A DNA stretch of 64,000 nucleotides from Candidatus Nitrosotenuis cloacae (GTDB taxonomy: Archaea; Thermoproteota; Nitrososphaeria; Nitrososphaerales; Nitrosopumilaceae), in assembly GCF_000955905.1 (NCBI RefSeq), contig NZ_CP011097.1, forward strand, positions 445,957 through 509,956, in the 5' to 3' direction. Position 1 is the first letter of the stretch. The number at the start of each line of letters is the position of its first letter. A program made the position numbers and the translations under genes. Below are positions 24,359 through 32,413 of the stretch, piece after piece. The notes under the pieces are model-generated. The model was not told where the DNA came from and ran no database searches. It worked only from the letters and a program-made list of their open reading frames with translations.

Positions 24359-24826
24359 ATGCAGGTAAATGATACTACGCAGAAAAAATCGGAATGGGCA
24401 AGCCTTGGAGAAGAGCTTGGAAAAGAAGAACCACAGTATCTTTCGGTGTGCGATGTGTGGAAGGATAGCGTCCACAAGCTAGTAACCAAGGCAGAATACC
24501 AGACTCCGATTTACTTGCAGGCCTATACACAGGTCCATACGGAATTTCTGCACTGTGTTGATAATCTGTTTGGGACGTGCTATCTTTGGCAAAAACAATA
24601 CTTTGATCGACTTGGAATAGACAAGGGAGTGCTCAATGTATATGGGCAACTCTATGACAGCTGGGTTGATCAAACACTAAATGCAATGGATACATATGCA
24701 AACTACAAAAAAATGCAGGCAGATATGATGGTTAATACCATGAAGCTTGGAAATGACATTCTGCATTCCTGGATTGATGCATATGGCAGAGCAGTCTCAT
24801 TTTGGATGAACCAGTTCAACCACTAA
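24359..24826 (+). CDS. Helical, Trp/Tyr-rich protein, possibly phasin-like
   Basis: A 155-residue protein from the ATG at 24359, with TATATGA about 28 bases upstream. It is all helical and unusually rich in Tyr, Trp, Gln and Asp, with repeated amphipathic stretches (VLNVYGQLYDSWVDQTLNAM, HSWIDAYGRAVSFWMNQF). That pattern recalls phasins and PhaE-type subunits bound to polyhydroxyalkanoate granules, which thaumarchaea can make, but there is no PHA gene nearby and no diagnostic motif. No signal peptide or membrane helix. Confidence 0.6.
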   Translation: MQVNDTTQKKSEWASLGEELGKEEPQYLSVCDVWKDSVHKLVTKAEYQTPIYLQAYTQVHTEFLHCVDNLFGTCYLWQKQYFDRLGIDKGVLNVYGQLYDSWVDQTLNAMDTYANYKKMQADMMVNTMKLGNDILHSWIDAYGRAVSFWMNQFNH

Positions 24827-24860
24827 GATATTAATTCGCAATAAATTTCTCAAAGCTGAT

Positions 24861-25733
24861 TTGTATCATCACACCATAAAATATCTAAAATGCGTAAGGT
24901 GTCATTCAGGATTAAAACTAGAATCATACATAGAAGACTCGGAAATAATTGAAGGGATTCTATCATGTATGAGATGCGGCTTGGTATATCCGATTGTTTC
25001 AGGCGTGCCGATTCTATGGAATGATTTTACTAGTTATCTTGCAAATAGGCAAAAGCTTGGCGGTGAATTATTGCTGTCTGTCAAGTTCCCCAAGCTAAAA
25101 TCACTCATAAAATCCTCATTGAGCAAGGCAAGCAAGGACACAAACGATCTATCTATAATAGAAAAAAGATGGGCTGCAATATACCAAAAAAACCAAAAAT
25201 CCAGATTTTATCAAACTGTAAAAAAATCATTTGATCTTGACTGTGAATTGTCTGTAGAATATGGTTGCTCAATTGGTGTGATGAGTGCACATTTGGCAAA
25301 GCACAGCACAACATCATTTGGGATTGACAAATCATTCTATGCTATAGTACAAGCAAAAAAGACGCCACACCAAAACCTGGACTATATCATAGCAGATTCA
25401 CTAGAGCCACCATTTGACAAGACAAAGTTTGATCTCATACTAGGGCTGAATCTCTTTGAGCTAATCGAACCAAAAAAACTCTTAAAATTATTGTCTGGAC
25501 AGATGAGAAAAAATAGTACACTGGTGCTATCTGATCCGTATGATTATGAGCGCGGAGCAAAATCCATCAAGGAGCCACTATATCCTGACTCGTTACGAAA
25601 AGAGCTCATCAAGCTAGGCTATACAATATCGCGCAAAACAAAAAAGCCAAGCCACATCATATGGGATCTCAAACTACACGATAGAGCAAAGCTGCAATAC
25701 TTGGTTGATCTGGTGATTGCAAAATTTGGCTAA
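24861..25733 (+). CDS. SAM methyltransferase with Trm112-like zinc ribbon
   Basis: A 290-residue protein. Residues 1-55 form a Trm112-like zinc ribbon (LKCVRCHSGL then CMRCGLVYPIVSGVPIL). Residues 125-240 are a Rossmann methyltransferase with motif I SVEYGCSIGVMSAHLA and motif II GIDKSFYA. Fusions of this kind methylate RNA, proteins or lipids, and the substrate is not evident. The start is a TTG at 24861, with TTAATTC about 27 bases upstream. The DsbA-like gene follows on the same strand after 31 bases. Confidence 0.75.
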   Translation: MYHHTIKYLKCVRCHSGLKLESYIEDSEIIEGILSCMRCGLVYPIVSGVPILWNDFTSYLANRQKLGGELLLSVKFPKLKSLIKSSLSKASKDTNDLSIIEKRWAAIYQKNQKSRFYQTVKKSFDLDCELSVEYGCSIGVMSAHLAKHSTTSFGIDKSFYAIVQAKKTPHQNLDYIIADSLEPPFDKTKFDLILGLNLFELIEPKKLLKLLSGQMRKNSTLVLSDPYDYERGAKSIKEPLYPDSLRKELIKLGYTISRKTKKPSHIIWDLKLHDRAKLQYLVDLVIAKFG

Positions 25734-25764
25734 TGTTTTTTAAACAAAGAAAAAAACCATTCCC

Positions 25765-26487
25765 GTGGGCAAGCACAACAAAGAATCCAACAAGGACAAG
25801 CCAAACAAACCAAACCAAAACAAGGCAAAATCCAGCAAGGCAAAGTTTGTCGGAATTGGAATCATAGTAGCAATTGCTGCAGTAATTGGAGTTGCAGCAG
25901 GAACAGGTGCAGTAGATTTTAGCCCAACCAAGACGTCTGTTGATACCACAAAAGGCTCACCTATTTTGGGCTCAGAGTCAGCACCGATTACCATAATAGA
26001 ATTTGGCGATTACCAGTGTCCATACTGCCAAAAATGGAATCAAAACACAAAACCAATCCTAGAGCAGGAATACATTGAGACCGGAAAAGTAAAGCTAGTC
26101 TACATCGACTTTCCTATAGTTGGTGCAGATTCACTAGATGCACATTCTTCCAGCTATTGCGCAGACGAGCAAGGCTTGTACTGGCAATATCATGACTTTT
26201 TGTACAAAAATCAAGGACATGAAAACAATGGATGGGCAAGATCCGAGAAAATCAAGGACTTGGCAGCAATGTTGCTAGGACTGGATGCAGAAAAATTCAA
26301 TGCCTGCCTAGATTCTGGAAAATATAACAGTCGGGTTCAGGAAAATAAAAACATGGCAACAAAAAGCGGTGCCAGATCAACTCCGACATTTATAATAATT
26401 GGGCCTGATGGCGAAGGCACACAGGTAAGCGGCGCACAGCCGTATTCGGTTTTCCAGTCTGTAATTGAAGAAAAACTAGCTACGTAA
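25765..26487 (+). CDS. Membrane-anchored DsbA-family thiol oxidoreductase
   Basis: A 240-residue protein. A very basic N-terminus (KESNKDKPNKPNQNK) is followed by one transmembrane anchor (VGIGIIVAIAAVIGVAAG, about 29-46) and a thioredoxin fold outside the cell. The active site is CPYC (residues 85-88), with a helical insertion and the cis-Pro STPTF near 211. It should form or rearrange disulfides in exported proteins, several of which in this window contain Cys pairs. GTG start at 25765 with a TTTTTTAAA box 27 bases upstream. Confidence 0.88.
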   Translation: MGKHNKESNKDKPNKPNQNKAKSSKAKFVGIGIIVAIAAVIGVAAGTGAVDFSPTKTSVDTTKGSPILGSESAPITIIEFGDYQCPYCQKWNQNTKPILEQEYIETGKVKLVYIDFPIVGADSLDAHSSSYCADEQGLYWQYHDFLYKNQGHENNGWARSEKIKDLAAMLLGLDAEKFNACLDSGKYNSRVQENKNMATKSGARSTPTFIIIGPDGEGTQVSGAQPYSVFQSVIEEKLAT

Positions 26488-26616
26488 TTACGCCAGTGGT
26501 TTTCCACATGATGCACACTTTAGATGCGTTGCAAGCATTGCATATTCTTGGGATTCATTGACATTAACACATTGCTTTCCGCCTTCTTTGCACAAATGAC
26601 AAAATTCTTTGTTCAT
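26488..26616 (-). CDS. 42-residue zinc-ribbon protein
   Basis: A very short gene from ATG 26616. The protein begins MNKEFCHLCKEGGKQC and ends with CASCGKPLA, giving CxxC pairs at residues 6/9 and 34/37 for one zinc site. It starts its stop codon on the base after the DsbA-like gene's stop (convergent). It is below usual length cut-offs. Its CPKC/CASC style matches the ribbon at 21848. Function unknown. Confidence 0.6.
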   Translation of the reverse strand: MNKEFCHLCKEGGKQCVNVNESQEYAMLATHLKCASCGKPLA

Positions 26617-26675
26617 GGTTTTATTCATCAAAAATATGATAAAGCGATTTGGATGTTTACAACCAACAAACAGCT

Positions 26676-26876
26676 TTAGACCTCATAATACAAAATCAGA
26701 TATTCATTTTCATTTTTACGGGCTTTTTTTGCTTTTAGCGCATCTTGATACAAATCAAAATGCTCAATCAGGTATAGCCTGTTGCCAATCGTACCAAACG
26801 GGTCGATTCCCACCAGATTGAATCCTGATTCTGGAGTGAGTGCTTTTTTCTCCTCATCTGTGATTGGCTGGTCCAT
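26676..26876 (-). CDS. Small unknown protein, 66 residues
   Basis: A 66-residue soluble protein with no Cys and no hydrophobic segment. It reads like a small alpha/beta domain (SGFNLVGIDPFGTIGNRLYL, then a helix rich in Lys and Ala, then a terminal strand). No family recognised. The promoter region contains a TATA-like TATAATG inside an inverted repeat (see 26891), 23-29 bases from the ATG. Confidence 0.55.
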   Translation of the reverse strand: MDQPITDEEKKALTPESGFNLVGIDPFGTIGNRLYLIEHFDLYQDALKAKKARKNENEYLILYYEV

Positions 26877-26890
26877 TGTGAGTGTTTTTT

Positions 26891-26909
26891 CACTCTACAT
26901 TATAGAGTG
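26891..26909 (-). promoter_or_regulatory. Inverted repeat over the TATA region of the gene at 26676-26876
   Basis: CACTCTA (26891-26897) and TAGAGTG (26903-26909) form a perfect seven-base inverted repeat with loop CATTA. Read on the minus strand, the centre contains CTATAATG, spaced as the TATA box of the gene starting at 26876. A second short repeat (GAGTG at 26880-26884 with CACTC at 26891-26895) could form an alternative hairpin. It also lies just 3' of tRNA-Met, so it might be a processing or termination element. Confidence 0.4.
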
Positions 26910-26912
26910 TAA

Positions 26913-27015
26913 TGCCGGGGGTGGGTTTTGAACCCACGACCTCCAGATTATGAGTAATGCCCTTGTATCGGAGGGATAGAAGACTGGCACTCTAACCAGG
27001 CTGAGCTACCCCGGC
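26913..27015 (-). tRNA. tRNA-Met (CAT), elongator type, with intron
   Basis: Acceptor GCCGGGG pairs with CCCCGGC and the discriminator is A. The start GCCGGGGTAGCTCAG is that of archaeal elongator tRNA-Met. The T-arm GTGGG-TTCAAAA-CCCAC is intact. The mature anticodon arm is CCAGA-CTCATAA-TCTGG with anticodon CAT (26950-26952). A 28-base insert splits the 5' strand of the anticodon stem. Lacking the initiator features (AGC start, GGG/CCC anticodon stem), it is taken as elongator; tRNA-Ile2 (CAT) is less likely. Confidence 0.93.
26956..26983 (-). other. Noncanonical tRNA intron (between positions 30 and 31)
   Basis: The 28 bases 26956-26983 interrupt the anticodon stem after CCAG and before the A completing CCAGA. 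This places the intron between tRNA positions 30 and 31 rather than the common 37/38 site. Removing it restores a perfect five-pair stem and a 75-base tRNA. A short internal CCC/GGG pairing suits a relaxed bulge-helix-bulge fold cut by the archaeal splicing endonuclease. Confidence 0.85.
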
Positions 27016-27068
27016 ACAAAATCGGCTAATTTTATGGCGCAATTAAATGATTCTGCTTTTATTGTAAC

Positions 27069-28634
27069 TTACTGAGCTGCAACGTCTTTCCATTTGGAAT
27101 CGACTGATTTGACCCAAAGGAATTTTCGCTGAAGCGATGTGGTGTATAGTTTTTCCCAATCTGCTTTCACTTCATCAGTCCATGCCTTGAACACACGGGG
27201 ATCGATATAGTTTCGCAGTGATGTACCTAAATTGTAATCGCGAGTCTTTTCCTGCAAGTCTATTGAGAGTTTTAGCTTTTCCTGTCTTAGCTTGAGTGCC
27301 TCTTTTTGCTTTGGTGTCTTTGGTACTGATTCTTTTAGCTTCTTTAGCTGTTCTCGCTTTTTCTCAAGGCCTGCTTCGAAGCTCTTTGGAATGGTTCGTT
27401 TGTGGTTGCACATTACTGCTGCTTGCAGGTTTGCCATCTTTGCGATGTAGAGTTTTTCGTTTTCTGTTTTTCCTTTCACATCAAGCTTGTCAGATAGGTA
27501 TCGCTTGACCTCAGTTGTTGCCAAGTATGTTCTAAAGACCTTGGCAGTAAGTCCCTTTACCACTCCACTTAGAAACTCGTTTACGTGTCTAGATGTTACA
27601 CCATCAAAGATCTCATCTTTTGGTGATTTTGAGGATGTGAGCTTTTTGAGATTCTCATATAGCATGGTGTCGTTTCCTTGTGATGGTATGGTTTCCTCCC
27701 ATCTTACACTGTCTTTGCCCAAAAAGTCAAAGTGAATTGCATTATTATCAAACTTGACATGTTCTTTGCGTAGTGTGGTGGCACCTACTGTGTCTGCCTC
27801 ATCTGGATCCTTTTCGTCGCCGACCCTCATCGATGTTCTGTATATGAGATAGCAAGCAGTGGCAATCTTGGATTCCTTTGGGTCCTTGGATTTCATTGCA
27901 GAAATAATTTTTTCTTCTACCTTTTTGATCTCTTTGCCGAGTTTGGCTGCCTTGTCGTATTTTGCCATGTCTCGCTCTTGTTTTAGTCCGGCAGTATCTG
28001 CTAACCAGACATACTTTATCTTCTCAGATAGAATGTCAGTCCAGCAGGCAAGCCACATAGAATCATTCTCATGAACAATTTTACCCCAGTTTCCTGGCGG
28101 GGCCTTGGACTCTTTGCCAAGATTTAGTGTAACGTCTTTGTGAGTGATCTTTGGCTTCCATTTTCCTCGCATTGGATGATCTCCTCTTCCAATGAAGATT
28201 CCTGGAGGCTCTGCCATGTAGTTGGCCACTTCGACTTCTTTACCGTCCATGATTGCCTTACCATAAATTCCCTTCATTTTTTCTCGGAGTTCTTTGCGCT
28301 TTTGGGCAATAGATTTTTTCTCTTCCTTTGTGACTAGTAATCGTGCATCTTTTTCCTTATCGACTAGCTTGAATGCATCTGAAAAATCAATATCGGAAAT
28401 TGTCAAATTCTTGTATTTACCATTAAATGTAGCAGCAAAGTCTGCAACAAAGTTTTTTTGAAATACCTTATCCTGTACATACGGGGTGTCTTTTTTCTTT
28501 GCCCACTGGTAGATCATCTCTTCTTGGAGTACGTCCAGCTTTACCAACTCGCCCTTTATTTTGACCTTGATTCCCTTGGACTCGTAGTCTGGCGGAAAGA
28601 TGATTCCATTGTGTTGTAGTGTTTTCCATTTCAT
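27069..28634 (-). CDS. top1B: DNA topoisomerase IB (eukaryote-like)
   Basis: A 521-residue type IB topoisomerase that relaxes supercoils through a 3'-phosphotyrosine. The N-terminal KWKTLQHNGIIFPPDYE is the eukaryotic TopIB core start. The catalytic Arg/His residues fall in ACYLIYRTSMRVGDEKD and the RHVNEF-LSGV region, and the C-terminal TSLRNYIDPRV carries the nucleophilic Tyr in the form used by eukaryotes. A Lys-rich coiled linker separates the two. The enzyme is a marker of Nitrososphaerota. It is a single gene with the stop next to tRNA-Met. Confidence 0.95.
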   Translation of the reverse strand: MKWKTLQHNGIIFPPDYESKGIKVKIKGELVKLDVLQEEMIYQWAKKKDTPYVQDKVFQKNFVADFAATFNGKYKNLTISDIDFSDAFKLVDKEKDARLLVTKEEKKSIAQKRKELREKMKGIYGKAIMDGKEVEVANYMAEPPGIFIGRGDHPMRGKWKPKITHKDVTLNLGKESKAPPGNWGKIVHENDSMWLACWTDILSEKIKYVWLADTAGLKQERDMAKYDKAAKLGKEIKKVEEKIISAMKSKDPKESKIATACYLIYRTSMRVGDEKDPDEADTVGATTLRKEHVKFDNNAIHFDFLGKDSVRWEETIPSQGNDTMLYENLKKLTSSKSPKDEIFDGVTSRHVNEFLSGVVKGLTAKVFRTYLATTEVKRYLSDKLDVKGKTENEKLYIAKMANLQAAVMCNHKRTIPKSFEAGLEKKREQLKKLKESVPKTPKQKEALKLRQEKLKLSIDLQEKTRDYNLGTSLRNYIDPRVFKAWTDEVKADWEKLYTTSLQRKFLWVKSVDSKWKDVAAQ

Positions 28635-28700
28635 GATTTTCGTACCTAGGTTGCGGACTTTGATAAAAACTGACTTTTTTGCCTATATCAAGCTAACCAG

Positions 28701-29528
28701 TCAAAAGAGTTCCTTTTTCAGATAATTCTCAAACTCGATATCTGTCTTCATTTTCTTTGCCTCCAAAAACATTGACGCATCATTACCAACTGGATATCTT
28801 GGCAATGGATTTTTTTCCTTTAGTGCCTTTATGATCACATCTGCTACTTCCTTTGGGGGAGTACCCATCTCTGCCATCATCTTGACTCCTGCCACTACCT
28901 TGTTGGTAATTTCCTTGTATGGCGAGTCTGGCTTTGCATTCTTTGGCATCTTCATTGAATCAAAGAAATTGGTCTTGATAACACCTGGCTCTATTATTAT
29001 GGTGTTGACGCCAAATGGCGATAACTCATACCTGAGGCATTCCGATAGTCCTTCCAGTGCGAATTTGGAGCTAATGTATGCTGGAGAGCCTGGAAACCCT
29101 ATCTTGCCTGCTACCGAACTAATGTTCACTATGGCACCGGTCTTTTGGTTTCTCATGATTGGGGCAATCTCCTGGATTAGTCTTACTACGGAGAAAAAGT
29201 TGGTATCAAACTGTGCCTTTAGCTCATCCACTGTGAGATCCTCCAAACATCCAAAGACTCCATAGCCTGCATTATTCACTAAAACATCGATTCTCTTGCT
29301 TTCTGCCATGATTTGATTAATTGCAGCTTTGATGGATTCTGGTTTATCGACATCAAGCGGTATTATTGTAATTGGAAGGTTTTCCTTTTTTGCAATCTCT
29401 TGGATCTTTGCGCCCTTTTTTGTGTCCCTCATTGAGGCATAGGTGTGATAGCCTTCTCTTGCTAATGCCAAAGATGTCTCAAAGCCGATCCCACTAGAGC
29501 TTCCAGTGACTAGGGCAATCTTATCCAT
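28701..29528 (-). CDS. Short-chain dehydrogenase/reductase
   Basis: A 275-residue NAD(P)-dependent SDR. The cofactor motif GSSSGIGFE is at the N-terminus, NNAGYG follows near 87, and the catalytic Ser-Tyr-Lys set is in ISSVAG and AYISSKFA. Classical SDRs of this size reduce or oxidise alcohols, fatty acyl chains or steroids, and the substrate is open. It has no close neighbour on its strand apart from the topoisomerase downstream, and no obvious pathway context. Confidence 0.87.
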   Translation of the reverse strand: MDKIALVTGSSSGIGFETSLALAREGYHTYASMRDTKKGAKIQEIAKKENLPITIIPLDVDKPESIKAAINQIMAESKRIDVLVNNAGYGVFGCLEDLTVDELKAQFDTNFFSVVRLIQEIAPIMRNQKTGAIVNISSVAGKIGFPGSPAYISSKFALEGLSECLRYELSPFGVNTIIIEPGVIKTNFFDSMKMPKNAKPDSPYKEITNKVVAGVKMMAEMGTPPKEVADVIIKALKEKNPLPRYPVGNDASMFLEAKKMKTDIEFENYLKKELF

Positions 29529-29580
29529 GAATATGATTTACACCAAGTTCTTAATTAATTGTGAATAAAAATAAAAAAAA

Positions 29581-30132
29581 TTACTGGGCTTCGACTTTTT
29601 CTGGATGGAATGTTCCCTCGATTTCCTTGGTCTTTATCTTTGCATAGATGTGAACCGTTGGATGCCCTTCTCCTTCTGGGGTGTATTCTCCGGTGTATGT
29701 TCCTGCCTTTTTGGGATCTTCCTTTATGGTCAGGGTCGTCTTTTTGTCATTTAGTGTGACATCGACTTCTAAGACCTTGGCTAGTCCCTTTACACCTGAT
29801 TTGTGTGAATGAGTTGTTTTTGTTGTGGTCTTTTTGTCTGGTTTGTGTTCGTGATCAGAGTGAGTTGCCTTTTTCTTCTCCGTGGTCTTTTTCTCAGTTT
29901 TTTTCTTGGAGTCTTTATGATCGTGCGAGTCCTGTGAGGCTTTTTTGTCACTAGGTGCAGCTTTTGCAATGACTATTTCTATTGCGTTTTTCTTGCCTGC
30001 CACTGGAGGCTCTTTTACCCATCCTACTTCAATATCATAGTCTCCGATGACTTGGGATTTGTGGGCAAATGCATTGCCGACAAGACCAGTAGCTACAAAA
30101 AAGACTACCATTGCGGCAATTTTGGTATTCAT
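29581..30132 (-). CDS. Exported His-rich protein, possibly copper-binding (YtkA/FixH-like)
   Basis: A 183-residue protein with signal peptide MNTKIAAMVVFFVATGLVG. The mature start IGDYDIEVGWVKEPPVAGK resembles small extracytoplasmic beta-sandwich proteins related to YtkA/FixH in copper and oxidase handling. Residues 58-115 are a Lys/Thr insert with many His (SHDHKDSK, THSDHEHKPD, TTHSHKSG) that could bind metal. The beta-domain resumes afterwards. The promoter carries the shared 17-base element (see 30167), so it belongs to the local regulon. Confidence 0.7.
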   Translation of the reverse strand: MNTKIAAMVVFFVATGLVGNAFAHKSQVIGDYDIEVGWVKEPPVAGKKNAIEIVIAKAAPSDKKASQDSHDHKDSKKKTEKKTTEKKKATHSDHEHKPDKKTTTKTTHSHKSGVKGLAKVLEVDVTLNDKKTTLTIKEDPKKAGTYTGEYTPEGEGHPTVHIYAKIKTKEIEGTFHPEKVEAQ

Positions 30133-30153
30133 TATTTCATTTACTCATTTTGT

Positions 30154-30183
30154 ATAGATAATGATGTTGGTAGAATTATCAAA
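30154..30183 (-). promoter_or_regulatory. Promoter of 29581-30132 with shared 17-base element (site A)
   Basis: Read toward the gene, 30183 to 30167 is TTTGATAATTCTACCAA. Five bases later comes TTATCTAT (30161-30154), a TATA-like box centred about 25 bases before the ATG at 30132. The same element at the same five-base distance precedes three other promoters in this locus. Confidence 0.7.
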
Positions 30184-30206
30184 GAGAAAAATATTCTATT
30201 ATGTAA

Positions 30207-30704
30207 TCAGATGGAGCTGAATATGTCTGAGATGTTGTCTGCAGTTCTCTCAAATAGTGATGTCTTGTGTCTTGCAATGATTTCTCTGACGTAGTTAGAA
30301 TCTGTTATCTCAAAGACAAGCTCGCTTTCTTGGAGTTTTCTATTAATGATGTTTTGTTCTGTTAACTCCTTGAGATATACTGATACGGTTCCCTGTGACT
30401 TGCCTGATTTGTGTGTTATTTCTCTAAATGAAAGACTATGATCAAGCAATGATGTGATGATTTTTTTCATTGTTGGGTTTCTGAGACTCTTGATGAGGTC
30501 TGCTTCTTGTTGCTCTATCCCACATGGATATATTCTGGCAACTCGAGGAGTTCTCTGGATTTGTATTTTACCAGATTCCTCGATTTTTGACAAGTGGTGA
30601 CTGAGAACTCCGTTTTTGAATCCAGTCTCTCGCATTATCTCAGAGTAACTGATTCCGGGATTTCTGTTTACGATTTCTAGTATTTGGTCTGCTCTAGTTT
30701 CCAT
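30207..30704 (-). CDS. Transcription regulator with two winged-helix domains
   Basis: A 165-residue DNA-binding protein with no sensor domain apparent. The first winged helix (about 1-60) reads EIMRETGFKNGVLSHHLSKI, the second (about 70-140) REITHKSGKSQGTVSVYLKEL, both ArsR/MarR-like. One Cys (residue 62) lies in the linker. It is encoded directly behind, and overlapping by one base, the membrane protein at 30704, in a unit whose promoter bears the shared element. It is therefore the best candidate to bind that element and to control itself. Confidence 0.8.
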   Translation of the reverse strand: METRADQILEIVNRNPGISYSEIMRETGFKNGVLSHHLSKIEESGKIQIQRTPRVARIYPCGIEQQEADLIKSLRNPTMKKIITSLLDHSLSFREITHKSGKSQGTVSVYLKELTEQNIINRKLQESELVFEITDSNYVREIIARHKTSLFERTADNISDIFSSI

Positions 30705-31093
30705 TAGTCTCTCCTGAATACGCCTATTGAGAATATGCCCAACATTCCTATAATAAGCATATGACTAATTTGCTCCAAGGTAATACTTCCTAAATAAAAT
30801 GTGTAAGGCCAAGTCACATCCACTATTTTGATTATCTCTGATGCTACAAACAATGAAAACGCAATTGATGTGATTGCCAGCTTTTTGGTTTTAATTTTGG
30901 CATATGCGTATGCTGCAGAAACGGTAAGAAATGTAGCAAGTGCGATTCCACCAACATGCAAAAAGATGTGGGCGATGTGATATCCATGGAAAAGATTTGG
31001 TATTATGATTGGCAAAAACAGTATTCCAATTACCCCAAGTATGCTGGCAACGAACATGTTGCTTTTTTGCTCAATGAATGCGGTAAGTGACAA
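30704..31093 (-). CDS. Four-helix membrane protein of unknown function
   Basis: A 129-residue integral membrane protein with four hydrophobic helices (FVASILGVIGILFLPIIIP, IFLHVGGIALATFLTVSAAY, LAITSIAFSLFVASEIIKI, ISHMLIIGMLGIFSIGV). His residues sit at helix ends (LFHGYHIAHIFLH), which could bind metal or haem. It starts at TTG 31093, with TTAAATTT about 27 bases upstream. It is the first gene of a two-gene unit with the winged-helix regulator, so it may sense or relay the signal. No family recognised. Confidence 0.65.
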   Translation of the reverse strand: MSLTAFIEQKSNMFVASILGVIGILFLPIIIPNLFHGYHIAHIFLHVGGIALATFLTVSAAYAYAKIKTKKLAITSIAFSLFVASEIIKIVDVTWPYTFYLGSITLEQISHMLIIGMLGIFSIGVFRRD

Positions 31094-31115
31094 CTATACC
31101 TAATGATGATTTTTG

Positions 31116-31145
31116 AAATTTAAGGCGACTGGTAGAACTATCAAA
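31116..31145 (-). promoter_or_regulatory. Promoter of the 31093-30207 unit with shared 17-base element (site B)
   Basis: 31145 to 31129 read on the minus strand is TTTGATAGTTCTACCAG, followed after five bases by TTAAATTT (31123-31116), centred about 27 bases before the TTG at 31093. It matches site A at 15 of 17 positions. Confidence 0.7.
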
Positions 31146-31172
31146 AATAAAGAAAAAGAGTGAACTTTCCCT

Positions 31173-32354
31173 CTATGGGAATGTGTATTGACCATTACTT
31201 GTTGGTCCTGGATTAGTATAGTTTCTTGGCGCCTGATCAGATATTGGGTTTCCTGGGACTGGGTTTAGCGTGTTGATTGCATTTGCAATGTCTTCTAGAA
31301 TATTCCAAATATCCCAAGTGTTGTCTCTGATCTGCCCGATTGCTGTCCTGATGTCTGTTGGATATGTCTGCTCGTTTGTTCCGGCACTGTTGTCAGGCCA
31401 AGCTATTCCCTGCGAATAACCGTTTGTAGTTGGACTAGATGTAAAATTACCTAATCCAAATCCTCCACTAATTGTGGCAGTTCTGTTTGCTACACTTCCT
31501 GTGTAAGTCTGTTTAACGTTGTTTGTGTAGTTTGTTCCCTGAGATAAAGACAAGGTTTTGATGTTCTTGCCATCAGTCCAGAGGTTGATGTTTGTTAAAC
31601 CAATGCTGGTGTCGTTATAGTAGTTGATACTGCCATACACGTGGTATAGAGTTAGGCCTTGTTGGGTGTAATGTTGTCTAGTGCTTTGTCTATACGTACC
31701 ATCGAGGTTAAATCCAATTGGGACTTCATGTGCAGCCAATGGTCTTCCAAACATATCTGTTCTACTATCTGTATATCCAAAAGATCCTCCAGCATTTGGC
31801 ACACAATTATTTGCATTTCCAATCAACACATTGCTGCTTACCGTGCCTGAACTGTTACACCAAAATCCCGCCGTGTTCGCACCTGGATTTGTACCGGAAT
31901 TGTCATACTTTACTCCACCATAGAGTGCTTTGCCACCAGATGTGTAGCTGTAAAGTGTTGATGCTGGGTAAAAATATGCGTCAACTTTGAGAATTTTACC
32001 GGTTGGTGAAAAATCACTCTGTTGATAAGCCGTCTTTGTCTGGTCCTTATGTGCATTATTTACTCCAAATGATGTTTGCATGTGGGTCATTCTGATTTCT
32101 AAATCATGAATTCCGCCTGTGTAAGCAGGCTCGTCAGTTTCGCCTATCCCAATTCTGACTGTGTGGTTGCCATTGGTTGGGGCAGTACCGGTGCCTGAAC
32201 TAATGGATCCGCCAGAACCCTTGAAAACTCCGCTTCCTGGAACAATGTCGAAGCTCATATGAGCATATGCAGCATCAAAATTAATCATAAACATGACTGA
32301 AGAAGCCACAATAGCAACCATCAATAGATGTTTGATGTTTTTTTGCGTTATCAT
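31173..32354 (-). CDS. Large exported Gly/Thr/Asn-rich protein, unknown
   Basis: Using the ATG at 32354 the protein has 393 residues and a signal peptide (NIKHLLMVAIVASSVMFMIN) cut near AYA-H. An upstream TTG at 32390 would overlap the promoter. The mature chain is rich in Gly, Thr, Asn and Tyr, with a beta-domain first (HTVRIGIGETDEPAYTGGIH, HDLEIRM), which resembles extracellular domains seen with copper proteins. One Cys pair is near residues 155-175. The C-terminus is Pro/Asn-rich and lacks an anchor. Its promoter has the shared element (site C). Confidence 0.65.
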   Translation of the reverse strand: MITQKNIKHLLMVAIVASSVMFMINFDAAYAHMSFDIVPGSGVFKGSGGSISSGTGTAPTNGNHTVRIGIGETDEPAYTGGIHDLEIRMTHMQTSFGVNNAHKDQTKTAYQQSDFSPTGKILKVDAYFYPASTLYSYTSGGKALYGGVKYDNSGTNPGANTAGFWCNSSGTVSSNVLIGNANNCVPNAGGSFGYTDSRTDMFGRPLAAHEVPIGFNLDGTYRQSTRQHYTQQGLTLYHVYGSINYYNDTSIGLTNINLWTDGKNIKTLSLSQGTNYTNNVKQTYTGSVANRTATISGGFGLGNFTSSPTTNGYSQGIAWPDNSAGTNEQTYPTDIRTAIGQIRDNTWDIWNILEDIANAINTLNPVPGNPISDQAPRNYTNPGPTSNGQYTFP

Positions 32355-32379
32355 ATTTTGATTTTTAAAAAATTTGTAG

Positions 32380-32409
32380 ATATTAAACAAAATTGGTAGA
32401 ACTAGAAAA
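32380..32409 (-). promoter_or_regulatory. Promoter of 31173-32354 with shared element (site C)
   Basis: 32409 to 32393 on the minus strand is TTTTCTAGTTCTACCAA, then five bases, then TTTAATAT (32387-32380), about 29 bases before the ATG at 32354. This is half of a divergent promoter pair with site D. Confidence 0.65.
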
Positions 32410-32413
32410 TTTG

